64,000 nucleotides of DNA from Bacteroidota bacterium (GCA_020161395.1 JAIUOE010000002.1:124001-188000), one strand, 5' to 3'; shown: positions 1 through 9,880, numbered from the stretch's first letter. Translations and numbers: made by a program. The notes: a model not told the origin generated them from the sequence alone.

Positions 1-406
1 CTGCCTGAATCAGTTTTACAACAACAGTATTGCTGAAAGCCAGGGCACCTTTAACTCTTACCTTCACGAGGGCATTCTGTCCTGCTTCAGTAACAACTCC
101 GGCTCTCACCTTAAGTTGTGTAGCTGTGGCTGAAAGAATGGTACCCGTGCCTGTATTGAAATACACTGTGTTTTCTTCAGGGACTGTCGAGAAATTTGAT
201 CCGTTGATAGTTATTTCAGTAATACCGCTGTAACCGCTGTCAGGAGTAACCGTCGAAATGACGGGATCAGGTTTAACGGCAACATTAGGATCAAACAGAG
301 TGGTTGTTTTATCGTTTCCACACCCGGAGAAGAGTATCATAGCAGATATCAGAATATATGCCGGGAGCAGAACTGTTTTAATTTTATTCATCAAAATTGC
401 TTTCAT
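1..406 (-). CDS. IPT/TIG-domain lipoprotein, 3' end outside the window
   Basis: Only the first ~135 codons are present; the gene runs off the left edge. Reading from ATG at 406 gives a short basic start, a hydrophobic stretch and the lipobox LFSGC, so the protein should be lipid-anchored after signal peptidase II cleavage. After it comes a motif typical of an IPT/TIG immunoglobulin-like domain (TPDSGYSGITEITINGSNF). A second in-frame ATG at 391 is an equally good start. It lies 20 bp downstream of the PorV-like gene in the same direction and is probably the last gene seen of the TonB receptor cluster. A cell-surface binding or scaffold role is inference. Confidence 0.8.
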   Translation of the reverse strand, partial: MKAILMNKIKTVLLPAYILISAMILFSGCGNDKTTTLFDPNVAVKPDPVISTVTPDSGYSGITEITINGSNFSTVPEENTVYFNTGTGTILSATATQLKVRAGVVTEAGQNALVKVRVKGALAFSNTVVVKLIQA

Positions 407-426
407 TTTTTTAACCCGTCTGATAG

Positions 427-1443
427 TTAATACTCAAATCTGACTGTGAAATTGTGAACCGAGCTAAATACTCCAAATGGGGTATAAGCATAATCGACCG
501 CCATTTTGATCCCTTCCAGTTCAGGTCTGAGACCAAAGCCGAGACTGTATTTTTTCTCGTCATTAGGAAATGAGACACCTCCACGGAGATAAACCCATTT
601 CATAAAGCTGTATTCACCACCGATGTATAACTGTTCAGGATAATCTCTCGGGTGGGAAACATCCACAGCCAGCAGGAATGAATGCTGTTTCGCCAGTTCG
701 GGGAAAAGGTCGATCATGTTCATCGCAACACCAATTTTGAAGTTGAGTGGCAACTGAAATCCGTCTTCCTTGTATTTGATCTCGGTCGAGAAATTTCTTA
801 CGCTCATACCAAAATTGAGGCTTTTGAATCCTGTTTTGTAGAAAATACCGAAATCGAATGCCAATGTCGAAAGGGAATTCTCTTCAGTAACCATCTGACC
901 GGTATTGTCGAATGTAATAGGGCTCACACCAAGATTCTGGCGGACATATTTAACCTGACCTCCGACGCTGAATTTTTCGGACAGGGCATTTGCATAACCA
1001 ACACCTATAGAGATTGCTGTCGGGCTGAATGTACCGACATCTCTGTAACCTCTTTCAGTGCTTCCATCAACCACCGTCATCAGCAGATCGCCGTAATTCA
1101 CAGCCATTACAGTTGCACCAAATTTTCCCCATGCGGGATCACTCGGTTGAAACGAAAAGCTTGAATAAACATAGTTGATGTCGGCAATCCATTTATTAAC
1201 GCCAGCCGATACATCCATTTTACTGTCGCCAAAAGCAAGTGTAGCAGGGTTATAAAAGAGTGCCGCTGAATTTGCAGTAACAGCAGTAAATGTTTCACCC
1301 ATACCGGTTGCTCTTGCATCGGTTGGGGCAGATAAAAACTTCATTCCAGACTGTGCTAACTTGGTCCGTTGACCAAATGTCTCAGACTGGAGAAAGCATA
1401 CGGCAGCCAAAATAATAGCCGTAAATAATAGATACTTTTTCAT
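427..1443 (-). CDS. PorV/PorQ-family outer membrane protein
   Basis: About 338 residues with a signal peptide (MKKYLLFTAIILAAVCFLQS) and a conserved N-terminal block, SAPTDARATGMGETFTA, typical of the PorV/PorQ family of FadL-like outer membrane barrels. The C-terminus ends in an aromatic beta-strand (NFTVRFEY). PorV is the shuttle that delivers T9SS cargo; family paralogues often sit beside individual secreted proteins. I chose ATG 1443 because it has a GGAAAAG ribosome site and begins the signal peptide; an upstream GTG at 1503 would bury it. It is co-directional with the FN3 protein and the TonB receptor, so a cargo-specific role is likely but inferred. Confidence 0.85.
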   Translation of the reverse strand: MKKYLLFTAIILAAVCFLQSETFGQRTKLAQSGMKFLSAPTDARATGMGETFTAVTANSAALFYNPATLAFGDSKMDVSAGVNKWIADINYVYSSFSFQPSDPAWGKFGATVMAVNYGDLLMTVVDGSTERGYRDVGTFSPTAISIGVGYANALSEKFSVGGQVKYVRQNLGVSPITFDNTGQMVTEENSLSTLAFDFGIFYKTGFKSLNFGMSVRNFSTEIKYKEDGFQLPLNFKIGVAMNMIDLFPELAKQHSFLLAVDVSHPRDYPEQLYIGGEYSFMKWVYLRGGVSFPNDEKKYSLGFGLRPELEGIKMAVDYAYTPFGVFSSVHNFTVRFEY

Positions 1444-1465
1444 ATTCTTTTCCGTCCCGGTTAAG

Positions 1466-3508
1466 TTAGCGAATGATAACAAATTTAACGGTGTGTTTTT
1501 CACCCGTCTTTGTGTCAGTTATTACACCGATATAAACACCACTGACAACAATCTGTCCGGCAGATGTAACCTGATTCCAGAATTCATCTCCTGATCCGTC
1601 GTTGTGTTCAATGGTCTTGATGAGTTCACCCATCTCGGTGTATATTTTTATAGTACATTCGCCGGGGATGTCATAAAAAGCTATTCTGTCGCCTGCTGCC
1701 CCGCCCGGGAATCTGACTTTGTCAGGAATGGCACTCGAATTATAAGGATTCGGCACTACTCTGATTTCGCTGAGGGCGTTACCGGCTTTTCTTTTCAATC
1801 TTGCAGGATCGTAAGATTGTGAATAGTAGCGGGAACTCTTGGCACCGTTATTGCCGACACATGTCAGGTAATAGTAGTAATCGAATCCTCTCGAAAGCGA
1901 GGTATCGTTAAATGATGTTGAACCGGCAGGAAGCGTTTTAATAAGATGATATGTTGAGTCAACATTTGCTGATGCTCTCCATACCTCAAAACCTGCAGGA
2001 TTTTCTCCATCAAACAGTGTCCACGAAAGTGTGATTCTGTCACCACCGGATTTTATATCAAAAATCTTTGGCGGTTTTGGCGGATTTGGTATGCTAGCCC
2101 AGTTTGTTGCAAAAGCATCAGAAATTTTCTTGAAAGTTGCCATCAGGGAATCTTTTCCCTTCATCACTTCCTGATTTTTCTGAAGCGCTGATATTTGTCC
2201 GTTTTTGAATCTCTTGCCGACTTCCAGTCCTGCCTCGTATCCCATACCTGCTGAAGCCTCAGCCCAGATTATGGTAACAGAGTCACCAGGGGCAAGGGTG
2301 TATGGACCGTAACCGTTGTTTGCAGAGTTACCGCCTGTACCTGTACCGTAAGGTGGAGCAGTCTGCGCAGCATAATTTCCATCAGGCTGTACAAATTTGG
2401 CGTGTCTTGGTGATTTATGACCGGCAGACATCAGGGTATATTCACCCTGCATTCTGTTCACATTAAATGCATTGTTTCCGGCGAGAAATTCGTTTCTGTC
2501 AGAATCTTCCCAGCTTGTTGTGGTAGGCTGGGTTTTATCATCAGTTTTGTCAGTTGCAGATTTGTCAGCATGCAATGTTATGTTACCAACGAACTGCCAT
2601 GCGGCAAGTCGTCCAACTGTGTCACCTTTATCAAGATAACGGGCAGCGTTCGAGTTGATTTGCCAGATTGGACCACCGATGTTATCGTATGGAGCTTCTT
2701 TTCCGGGGTGATAGCCATGCCATGCGAACTGGCATCTGAAAGCTTCACTTGGAGGATCGACTTCCACACCGTCACCTCTTGAATCAACCATGGTATTGAT
2801 ACCCCAGCCTGCAGAGTTACCGATTACATAGCGTGCCTGTTTGTTTATGGAGTATCTGTAATTAAAGAAGAAATATACTCCGCTAAGGGTTGTTGTTGGT
2901 AATTCGATGGTCGTTGGATCTGCATCTGTGTTACCTGTATTCTTGTATGTGTATTCGTTTACGATGAAGTTATCATAACCGGGTGCACTGAACTGATAGA
3001 TTCTTCTTGTCATCGTAATCCCCAACTGGGTATGCACGATATTTTCAAGCATTCTGTCAGCCTTCAAGGTTGGGTCAACTCTGTCGATGGAAACATCTTT
3101 TTCATACGACTGATTTCCGTCGACATTCACAATCGGAGCTTCAAATTTTGAGATCAACTCAAATTTTTCAGGAAATGCAGCCCAGAATTGCGGGTTTCTG
3201 GGTCCGATTGCCACTACTTTTACCGGATAAAAGTTGCCTTTTTCATCAGTAAAGTTGGCAGCACCTATCCAGTGACCTTTCATCGCTATCATGTCCTGAT
3301 AACGATAAATTGCAGGATATGCGAGACCTTCCTGCTGGGTCTTTACAAAACCCTGCTCTTCAAGCTCGCTCCCTATCTCTGAATACCAGCTATGCAAAGA
3401 GCCAACCGACATCCACTTGTTTTTAAACTGTGCATTTGCATCGAAAGTGGCAACCACCAGCAGAAGCAAAAGAACAGACCAAAATTTAATCATAAATTCT
3501 TTTTTCAT
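1466..3508 (-). CDS. Secreted FN3-domain protein with C-terminal sorting-like domain
   Basis: About 680 residues. An N-terminal signal peptide precedes a long region with no family I recognise. A fibronectin type III domain follows (start KPPKIFDIKSGGDRITLSW, roughly residues 490-580). The C-terminus is a FlgD/T9SS-like Ig module starting at VVPNPYN and ending GEKHTVKFVIIR, consistent with a type IX cargo although it is not a textbook type A signal. ATG 3508 was chosen over ATG 3532 because GAGGAAAA precedes it. It lies between the TonB receptor and the PorV-like gene, probably in one operon. Its substrate is unknown. Confidence 0.75.
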   Translation of the reverse strand: MKKEFMIKFWSVLLLLLVVATFDANAQFKNKWMSVGSLHSWYSEIGSELEEQGFVKTQQEGLAYPAIYRYQDMIAMKGHWIGAANFTDEKGNFYPVKVVAIGPRNPQFWAAFPEKFELISKFEAPIVNVDGNQSYEKDVSIDRVDPTLKADRMLENIVHTQLGITMTRRIYQFSAPGYDNFIVNEYTYKNTGNTDADPTTIELPTTTLSGVYFFFNYRYSINKQARYVIGNSAGWGINTMVDSRGDGVEVDPPSEAFRCQFAWHGYHPGKEAPYDNIGGPIWQINSNAARYLDKGDTVGRLAAWQFVGNITLHADKSATDKTDDKTQPTTTSWEDSDRNEFLAGNNAFNVNRMQGEYTLMSAGHKSPRHAKFVQPDGNYAAQTAPPYGTGTGGNSANNGYGPYTLAPGDSVTIIWAEASAGMGYEAGLEVGKRFKNGQISALQKNQEVMKGKDSLMATFKKISDAFATNWASIPNPPKPPKIFDIKSGGDRITLSWTLFDGENPAGFEVWRASANVDSTYHLIKTLPAGSTSFNDTSLSRGFDYYYYLTCVGNNGAKSSRYYSQSYDPARLKRKAGNALSEIRVVPNPYNSSAIPDKVRFPGGAAGDRIAFYDIPGECTIKIYTEMGELIKTIEHNDGSGDEFWNQVTSAGQIVVSGVYIGVITDTKTGEKHTVKFVIIR

Positions 3509-3549
3509 TTTTTCCTCGGATTTAATTTCCATTCTTCGTTCACTGATAA

Positions 3550-6500
3550 TTACTTTATTTCAATCATGAGTCTCAGACCCCAGTAAACTGCTCTGGGATT
3601 CAAGAACGCTGTGTATGCGAGGTTTGGCATATCGATATATGATTTATTTTTACGCCATTCTTCTTTTTGTGACTCACTTGCATTATCATCCCAAGGAATG
3701 TATTCTCCAGTTCTGACATCACCCGGCTTGTCGTCGCCGATTATGTTTTTGTATCCAAAAGCACTGAACTCTGATGGCAGGTGAAGTGATTGCATGTAGG
3801 CATCATAATCTTTTGCATCAACAAAACCGGCTCTGTAATCAAGATATTTGATATTGAAAAGGTTCGAAATGTCTGCAAAAAATTCGATTGCTGCAGGACC
3901 GACTTTAAATGTCTTCGAAATTCTCATGTCGAAGTTATAAAAATCTTTCCACTGAATGTTGTTCGTGAAGCCGGGGCGTGTTCCGCCGGGTCCTGTCCAA
4001 CTGAAATAGGTTCCTGATGACCATGTAGCCAAAAGGTTGATTCTGATATCTTCAAGGAGATATACACCGCCTATTTCAGGACCAAAATTCATTGGTGTGA
4101 AAATGTCGATGTTAGCTCTGCCGTAAGGCTGTGGAACAGGTTTTGACTGTTCGAAGAGAGCTGTGTTTCTTTCCGATTCTCTTTGAAGTGCCGGGTTTTC
4201 ATAGTAAGTAGGCAGTCCAAAGAATCCCGCAGTGGAAACCATGTAGGTGTAGTTAACAAATCCTGTAATCCACTCACCTCTGTTTTTGGTAAGTGTTATT
4301 TCAAATCCGCGAATGTCACGGTATCTGTTTGGTTCAGGAACGCTGTAGGAAACCGAATTGTCACGGCTGACATAACCGACAAGACGGGTTTCATCGGTAA
4401 CATCCTTGTAATAACCTGCGACTCTTAAAAGGAACATGTCGAACAGGTTGTGCTCGTAACCCAACTCATAAGCAACTGTTTTTGGCAGCGGGTTGTTCGG
4501 GTTTGCAAGTCTTGATATCGCATTATTCGACTGATTTCTTCTAAGGAGGAAGAGATCTTCCGGAGCCGGCATCGATCTGAAATGGCCATAGTTGAAGAAG
4601 AGTTTGCTGTTAACCGTAATCGGGAAAGCAACACCAAGTCTTGGACTAAGGCTTATAACTTTTTCAGTTGATTCTTTCTGAAGAAGTTCATCAATTTTCA
4701 ATGAGTAGGCACCCGAGAATGCTTTGTTGTAAGGATCATAGAGATACCACTGACCACCAGCGTGTGAATAATCCAAACGGAGACCGATATTGGCAATCAT
4801 TCCTTCAAACTCGAGTTTTGTCTGACCATAGATTGCCCCTCTTACAGGGTAGGTCTGCCATACTGAACGGGAGTTGCTGGTTGGGAGTGAAGGCTCAATA
4901 AGAGCGTAGTTAACATTGTTGTCGGTGTAGATAAACTCGACACCGGCTTTTATCTGCATAATTTTGTTGAGCTGACTTGAATAGTCAAATCTTGAACTCC
5001 AGGTATACACTTTCGAACTGTCTCTCGAGTTTGAGTAGCCGAGTCCCATGTTCATCGAACTTCCGATACCTGAGCTAAAGCCTGAGAAAGCACCGTATGG
5101 TGATTCATCATAGTAGTTGTTACCAATTTTAACCACTTTGCCTGTGTTTCTTGCACTTGCAGGGTTGGTGCTGTATTCTGAACCAACAACATTCAACTGA
5201 ATTTCGTAGAAAGTGGTTGGAGAGAGGACATGCACAAATTTTGCACCGAGCATTTTTCTGTCAACTTTGGTTGGTGCCCAGTAATCTGTTGCAAAAGCTC
5301 TGGCATCCAAATAACTTGCGCCTGATCTGATGTCCATTTCAGAAACTATTGAATAAGCAGAACGGAAGATTCCGGGACCACCGCTTCTCGAGCTGCTGGT
5401 ACCGGTCTGTAAACCTAGTAAACCTTCGATGGTGAATTTCATTCCCTGAGCAATGTCGGAAGTGATTTTCACATGAGTACTCCAGTCATGGTATGAACTG
5501 GTTGACAAAGGAATAACATACATTTCTCTGGTTGTTCTGTATGATGCGAGGAATCTGAGATCGCCAAGCATGCTGCTGACAACAGGAACCGGACCACTGA
5601 TACTGAAATCCATATCATAATCGGGTTGGGTTATACCCATCGGTTTTCTGTGTTGCCACATAAACAGTTGTTGTGCCGCTTCAGGAGTCAGATCGTTCGA
5701 AGGATCGTCATCGGAAAGGAGTTCCTGTGAAACTTTGTCCCATCCTCTGAATTCCTGATACTGTGCCTGTGTATATGCATCCCATGCACCATTTTTTGTA
5801 CCTGTGAAGGCAACTGCAGGGTCAACAAAAGGACGGATAAAGTAGGTGTTGAAATCGTTAGGCTGGTCACCCCAGTTTTTTGCACCGGGTGCTCTGTATC
5901 TGCCAAGGAATGCAACATTATATTTGTCGCGTTTACCTTCAGTCGTAACCACATTCACGAGACCGGAACGGATATTACCATACTCGGCATTAAAACCACC
6001 GGTTTGAATCTGAATTTCTTCCACTGAAGTAAAACTTATTCCTGTATATGAAGAATTATCTCTTTCATCTCTGAAAGTAATACCGTTGATCATGAAAGCA
6101 GTCTGGTCGGAGCCGCCGCCTCTGATGGTCAAGCCCTGTACACCGGCCTGTAAGCCGATTACGCTTGCCACACTGACTACAGGCAGACTTGCCACATCCT
6201 CCATTGAAATATTGACAACACTGGAGGAGACATCTTTTTCAATAACGGGTTGGGTTGCCGTTATTATTACTTCCTGGGTTGTAATTGATTCATCAGACAG
6301 AAAAAAATCTACTGTTGTTGTCTGGTTGATGTTTATTTTTACCTCTTGCACTGATTGTGAGGCATAACCGATCATGGATGCTCTGATTGTAAATGCTCCC
6401 GGAGGGACATTAAGTATCGTGTAGTATCCTTCGGCATCGGATTTGGCACCCAGCTTGGTACCTTCGATCACTATGGTCGATCCGATCAGTGTCTCGCCCG

Positions 6501-6603
6501 TTTTCTTGTCCTTCACTACACCGGTAACTTTACCTGTCTGTGAGAAGACCGGAATACTGAAGAGGAGAAAGGCAATACATAAAATAGTATGCTTAAAGCG
6601 CAT
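3550..6603 (-). CDS. SusC/TonB-dependent outer membrane receptor
   Basis: About 1017 residues. It has a signal peptide ending SIPVFSQ, then a carboxypeptidase-regulatory-like domain (about 25-105; GVVKDKKTGETLIGSTI), a plug domain (about 110-230; GLTIRGGGSDQTAFMING), and a large beta-barrel ending LRLMIEIK. Such receptors use TonB/ExbBD energy to import bulky ligands or to take part in surface complexes. ATG 6603 has AGGAG eight bases upstream; the frame also has a non-preferred start at 6633. No SusD-like lipoprotein is adjacent; its place is taken by an FN3 secreted protein, a PorV-like barrel and an IPT lipoprotein. The ligand cannot be read from the sequence. Confidence 0.93.
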   Translation of the reverse strand: MRFKHTILCIAFLLFSIPVFSQTGKVTGVVKDKKTGETLIGSTIVIEGTKLGAKSDAEGYYTILNVPPGAFTIRASMIGYASQSVQEVKININQTTTVDFFLSDESITTQEVIITATQPVIEKDVSSSVVNISMEDVASLPVVSVASVIGLQAGVQGLTIRGGGSDQTAFMINGITFRDERDNSSYTGISFTSVEEIQIQTGGFNAEYGNIRSGLVNVVTTEGKRDKYNVAFLGRYRAPGAKNWGDQPNDFNTYFIRPFVDPAVAFTGTKNGAWDAYTQAQYQEFRGWDKVSQELLSDDDPSNDLTPEAAQQLFMWQHRKPMGITQPDYDMDFSISGPVPVVSSMLGDLRFLASYRTTREMYVIPLSTSSYHDWSTHVKITSDIAQGMKFTIEGLLGLQTGTSSSRSGGPGIFRSAYSIVSEMDIRSGASYLDARAFATDYWAPTKVDRKMLGAKFVHVLSPTTFYEIQLNVVGSEYSTNPASARNTGKVVKIGNNYYDESPYGAFSGFSSGIGSSMNMGLGYSNSRDSSKVYTWSSRFDYSSQLNKIMQIKAGVEFIYTDNNVNYALIEPSLPTSNSRSVWQTYPVRGAIYGQTKLEFEGMIANIGLRLDYSHAGGQWYLYDPYNKAFSGAYSLKIDELLQKESTEKVISLSPRLGVAFPITVNSKLFFNYGHFRSMPAPEDLFLLRRNQSNNAISRLANPNNPLPKTVAYELGYEHNLFDMFLLRVAGYYKDVTDETRLVGYVSRDNSVSYSVPEPNRYRDIRGFEITLTKNRGEWITGFVNYTYMVSTAGFFGLPTYYENPALQRESERNTALFEQSKPVPQPYGRANIDIFTPMNFGPEIGGVYLLEDIRINLLATWSSGTYFSWTGPGGTRPGFTNNIQWKDFYNFDMRISKTFKVGPAAIEFFADISNLFNIKYLDYRAGFVDAKDYDAYMQSLHLPSEFSAFGYKNIIGDDKPGDVRTGEYIPWDDNASESQKEEWRKNKSYIDMPNLAYTAFLNPRAVYWGLRLMIEIK

Positions 6604-6726
6604 ATTTCTGACTCCTGTGTGTATCTTTAACAAAATGTATAAGCAACACCGCTTTTTTGTTTAATGATTGATCTGTAAAATCTGTTGATTGTGTGCAAAA
6701 ATTAACAATTTTAATAATAATAATCA

Positions 6727-6750
6727 GATTTCCCCGCATGTGTGGAAATC
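6727..6750 (-). terminator. Inverted repeat in the DPP-IV / TonB receptor gap
   Basis: A perfect 7-bp inverted repeat (GATTTCC and GGAAATC) encloses a 10-base loop. It is in the 213-bp gap between the DPP-IV stop and the TonB receptor start. On the minus strand it is followed by AT-rich sequence (ATTATTATTATTAAAA) rather than a clean T run. It could be a weak terminator for the peptidase gene or an operator/leader element for the receptor operon. The rest of the gap is AT-rich with no gene. Confidence 0.35.
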
Positions 6751-6816
6751 ATTCTACCAAAATTAAAGAAAATTTTCGATATAGGGAAAATTTTGGCAAA
6801 AATTATAAAAATATTT

Positions 6817-9036
6817 CTACTTCCTGTTTAATTCCTCATCCAAAAAGAGTTCAATCGATTTAAAAAGGTGTGACGATGTCCCTTTCCCTTCTGAAATTCC
6901 GTGTGACCTGTTCGGATACGGCATATACCTGAATTGCTTCCCGGCAGCAACAAGTTTATTCACAAGATATTCCGCATTCTGAAAATGGACATTGTCGTCA
7001 CCTGTACCATGAATCAGGAAAAGTCTTCCTTCAAGATTTCCCGCATAAGTAACAGGTGAGCACTCTTTATAGGCATCGGGGCTGGTCTGAGGCAGTCCCA
7101 TGTATCGTTCTTCATAAATTGTGTCGTAAAATCTCAGATCAGTAACCGGAGCAACAGAAACACCGAAATGATACATTTTCGGGTATCTGAACAGCATGTT
7201 TAATGTCATCGAACCACCACCGCTCCATCCCCAGATCCCGACTTTTGTTGCGTCCATATAAGGGCGTTCTGCCAGAAGAGTCGTTAAAGCACCTGCCTGA
7301 TCTTCGGAAGAGATGACTCCTATCTTTTGATAAATTGATTTTCTCCACTCCCTCCCTTTTGGTGCAGGTGTACCTCTCCCGTCCACACTCATAACAATAA
7401 ATCCTTTGTCAGCGAGTGCTTTGTGAAACAACCCCATAAAACCGTCATAGCTGTCGTTTACCGTGGTGCTGGCGGGTTCGTTATAGACATAAAAGAGAAC
7501 CGGATATTTTTTTGAAGGATCGAAATTATATGGTTTTGTGCACCATCCATCAACTGAAACACCTCCCGGTGTCTTCACAGTGAAGAGCTCGTAGTTATAT
7601 CCTGTTTCTTTCAATTTTTCAACAAGTTTCCCGTTGGTTGTCTCCTGACGGATAAGCTTGTGATCGGGAAGTGAAACAAGGCTGACTTTCGAGGGTGTAT
7701 TGATATTGTCCCAGGTGTCATAAGCAAACTTGCCGTCGGCAGATATGCTGTATTCATTTGTGCCGTCAAATTCAGCGGGAGTAATCCTCCGTGGAGCTTC
7801 ATTTTTACCGGTTTCCACCATGTAAAGATACTTTTGGGTAGCCTTATCAGGTGAAGCATAAAAATAAACTGCCCCCGTTTCGGGAACAAACCTTACAATT
7901 TTAATTACATCATATTTCTTGTTAATAAGATTTTTAACTGAACCGTCTTTCAAGGAAATGAGGTACAACTGGTCAAAGCCATCCTTGTCTGAAACCCAAA
8001 AAAGATCCTGATCATTGTTTATAAATTTCCAGTCGTCAACCACTTCTATCCAGGCATTCTGCTCCTCATTATACAATTTTTCTACACTACCCGAGCGAGG
8101 GTCTGCGAGATAAACGGTCATGTTATTCTGGAGTCTGTTCAGGTGCTGAAAGGCGAGTTTACCGGTCTTCCCTGCCCATTCCATCCTCGGTATATAGTTG
8201 TTCCGGGGGTCGTCTCCCACATTCATCCAGACAATGTTGCCGGAAGAGATGTCGACTGTACCTACCCTGCACCCGCTGTTGGTTTCACCCGCTTTCGGAT
8301 ATTGAACAGGGATTGTATATGAATAGAGGGAATCTGTATTATTAATCATCAAAAAGTCTCTGACACCATTCGCATCAAGCTGCCAGAAGGCGATCATTTT
8401 GCCATCCGGACTCCATCTGAAACCGTCACGGATCCCGAATTCCTCTTCGTATACCCAGTCAAAAGTGCCGTTGATTATTGTTCTGCTGCCATCTTTCGTA
8501 AGAGCTTTTATCTCACCTGTCTCCAGATTCTCGAGGTACAGGTTGTTCTCTCTTACATAAGCTACGAATTTTTCAGAAGGATCCAGTTTGGCGAATTGAA
8601 GTGTCGAAGGTTTGGCATCACTTCCACCGAGTTTTTTAAGTTTTTTTGTCTCTGTATTGTAAACCCAGTAGTCCCCTCTCGAATTGACACGCCAAACCTT
8701 TTTGGTGTTTGTGTAGATCAAAATCCACTTTCCCGAAGGAGAGAGTTTGTAATCCTTAAGGTTCAAAGGATCTGACTTCCCTTCCGGTATCAGGTCTTTG
8801 TTGGAAACAACAAGAGTTTTTTCGCCTGTTGTTACATCAATTTTGAAAATCTGAGAGCCGTCATCACCATCCTCAATTTTATAATATGTGTGCCCGCTCT
8901 CCGTCCATTTTACCGGGGCAAAATACTCTCCGCTGAATTCCCCCTTGAATACCTGATCGAGGGTGATTTTCTTTTGGGGAATTGCGACAAACGAGAAGAA
9001 AATGACAAAAAAGAGAAGTTTTCGGTTTAAGTACAT
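6817..9036 (-). CDS. Dipeptidyl-peptidase IV-type serine peptidase (S9)
   Basis: 739 residues with an N-terminal hydrophobic export signal, an eight-bladed propeller region and a C-terminal alpha/beta hydrolase domain. Catalytic residues can be placed: Ser ~605 in GWGWSGGGS, Asp ~680 in HGTGDDNVHFQ, His ~712 in NRSHGIS. The double-glutamate loop that binds the substrate N-terminus is present (DWVYEEEFG), which marks true DPP-IV enzymes removing Xaa-Pro/Ala dipeptides. The nucleophile elbow reads GWSGGG where GWSYGG is usual, a mild variation. It is probably periplasmic and used in peptide scavenging. pyrE lies 20 bp upstream. Confidence 0.93.
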   Translation of the reverse strand: MYLNRKLLFFVIFFSFVAIPQKKITLDQVFKGEFSGEYFAPVKWTESGHTYYKIEDGDDGSQIFKIDVTTGEKTLVVSNKDLIPEGKSDPLNLKDYKLSPSGKWILIYTNTKKVWRVNSRGDYWVYNTETKKLKKLGGSDAKPSTLQFAKLDPSEKFVAYVRENNLYLENLETGEIKALTKDGSRTIINGTFDWVYEEEFGIRDGFRWSPDGKMIAFWQLDANGVRDFLMINNTDSLYSYTIPVQYPKAGETNSGCRVGTVDISSGNIVWMNVGDDPRNNYIPRMEWAGKTGKLAFQHLNRLQNNMTVYLADPRSGSVEKLYNEEQNAWIEVVDDWKFINNDQDLFWVSDKDGFDQLYLISLKDGSVKNLINKKYDVIKIVRFVPETGAVYFYASPDKATQKYLYMVETGKNEAPRRITPAEFDGTNEYSISADGKFAYDTWDNINTPSKVSLVSLPDHKLIRQETTNGKLVEKLKETGYNYELFTVKTPGGVSVDGWCTKPYNFDPSKKYPVLFYVYNEPASTTVNDSYDGFMGLFHKALADKGFIVMSVDGRGTPAPKGREWRKSIYQKIGVISSEDQAGALTTLLAERPYMDATKVGIWGWSGGGSMTLNMLFRYPKMYHFGVSVAPVTDLRFYDTIYEERYMGLPQTSPDAYKECSPVTYAGNLEGRLFLIHGTGDDNVHFQNAEYLVNKLVAAGKQFRYMPYPNRSHGISEGKGTSSHLFKSIELFLDEELNRK

Positions 9037-9056
9037 TTGATCTGCCTGATTAATTG

Positions 9057-9587
9057 TTAAATACCTTTATAATCTTTTATCTGTTGCATCGAATAAAGAG
9101 GTAACAGACCCAGGTCAGCATTTTTAAGATTGGAAAAAGCTTTTTCCTCTCTAACTATAACGCAGAGCACTGAATCGACTATGGCTCCGAGGTTTCTAAG
9201 GTCTTTTGCGCTCAGAATAATCTGCCCTCCGGTCGTAACCACATCCTCGATTATGCAAACCTTTTTACCGGAAAAATCGAGTCCCTCAGCTACTTTGCAG
9301 GTACCATACTTTTTTGCTTCCTTCCTTACAAAGACCGAAGGTATTCCGGTTTTAAGTGACAGCACTGTCGCGAGAGGTATTCCACCCATCTCAAGTCCCG
9401 CCAGCACTTCGGTTCCTTCCGGAATCAAGGAGACCATTTTTTCGCCGATCTGCTGAAGCAGCACCGGATCTGATTCAAATCTGTATTTATCAAAATATTC
9501 ATTGGAGATTTTGCCCGATCTAAGCAGGAATTCCCCGGTAAGATGAGCTGTGTCGAAGATTTTTATTGCGAGTTCTTTTTCTGTCAT
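9057..9587 (-). CDS. pyrE: Orotate phosphoribosyltransferase
   Basis: 176 residues, cytosolic type I phosphoribosyltransferase converting orotate and PRPP to orotidine monophosphate in pyrimidine synthesis. The PRPP-binding signature VCIIEDVVTTGGQI is intact and the N-terminus (TGEFLLRSGKISNEYFDKY) matches the PyrE family, including the substrate-binding lysine after RSG. It is slightly shorter than Escherichia coli PyrE (~213) but usual for many bacterial forms. ATG 9587. No other pyrimidine genes are nearby. Confidence 0.95.
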   Translation of the reverse strand: MTEKELAIKIFDTAHLTGEFLLRSGKISNEYFDKYRFESDPVLLQQIGEKMVSLIPEGTEVLAGLEMGGIPLATVLSLKTGIPSVFVRKEAKKYGTCKVAEGLDFSGKKVCIIEDVVTTGGQIILSAKDLRNLGAIVDSVLCVIVREEKAFSNLKNADLGLLPLYSMQQIKDYKGI

Positions 9588-9640
9588 GTTTTTGCTTTTT
9601 GTGATCTGAAATTTTTCATACTAAGACTTTTCCTGCTCCC

Positions 9641-9880
9641 TTATGGTACCGGATCAAATCCACTCCCTCCCCAAGGGTTGCACCTCAAAATTCGCCAGAT
9701 ACCAAGATAAAGCCCCTTAAAAGGTCCGTGCTTTTTCAAAGCCTCAATCATGTAATTGGAACAGGTGGGTGTGAATCTGCAACTTGGGGGAAATAGCGGC
9801 GAGATCAATAACTGATAGATTTTTACAAGAGCGATCAGTACTGAAGAAATTATATTAACCAGGAATTTCAGGAGTTTCAT
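9641..9880 (-). CDS. yidD: Membrane protein insertion efficiency factor YidD
   Basis: 79 residues. The family core is plain: a short amphipathic N-terminal helix, then the block [20 protein letters not shown] with its conserved cysteines, and the [12 protein letters not shown] ending. YidD assists YidC-mediated insertion at the inner membrane. It usually sits in the rpmH-rnpA-yidC cluster; here it stands alone between pyrE and a repeat-rich gap. ATG 9880 is preceded by AGGAG-like sequence on the coding strand only weakly, but no better start exists. Confidence 0.95.
   Translation of the reverse strand: MKLLKFLVNIISSVLIALVKIYQLLISPLFPPSCRFTPTCSNYMIEALKKHGPFKGLYLGIWRILRCNPWGGSGFDPVP

Noticed and set aside
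682-1164. Reading frame of 160 codons antisense to the PorV-like gene
   Set aside because: Shadow frame; the minus-strand protein has a signal peptide and family motifs.
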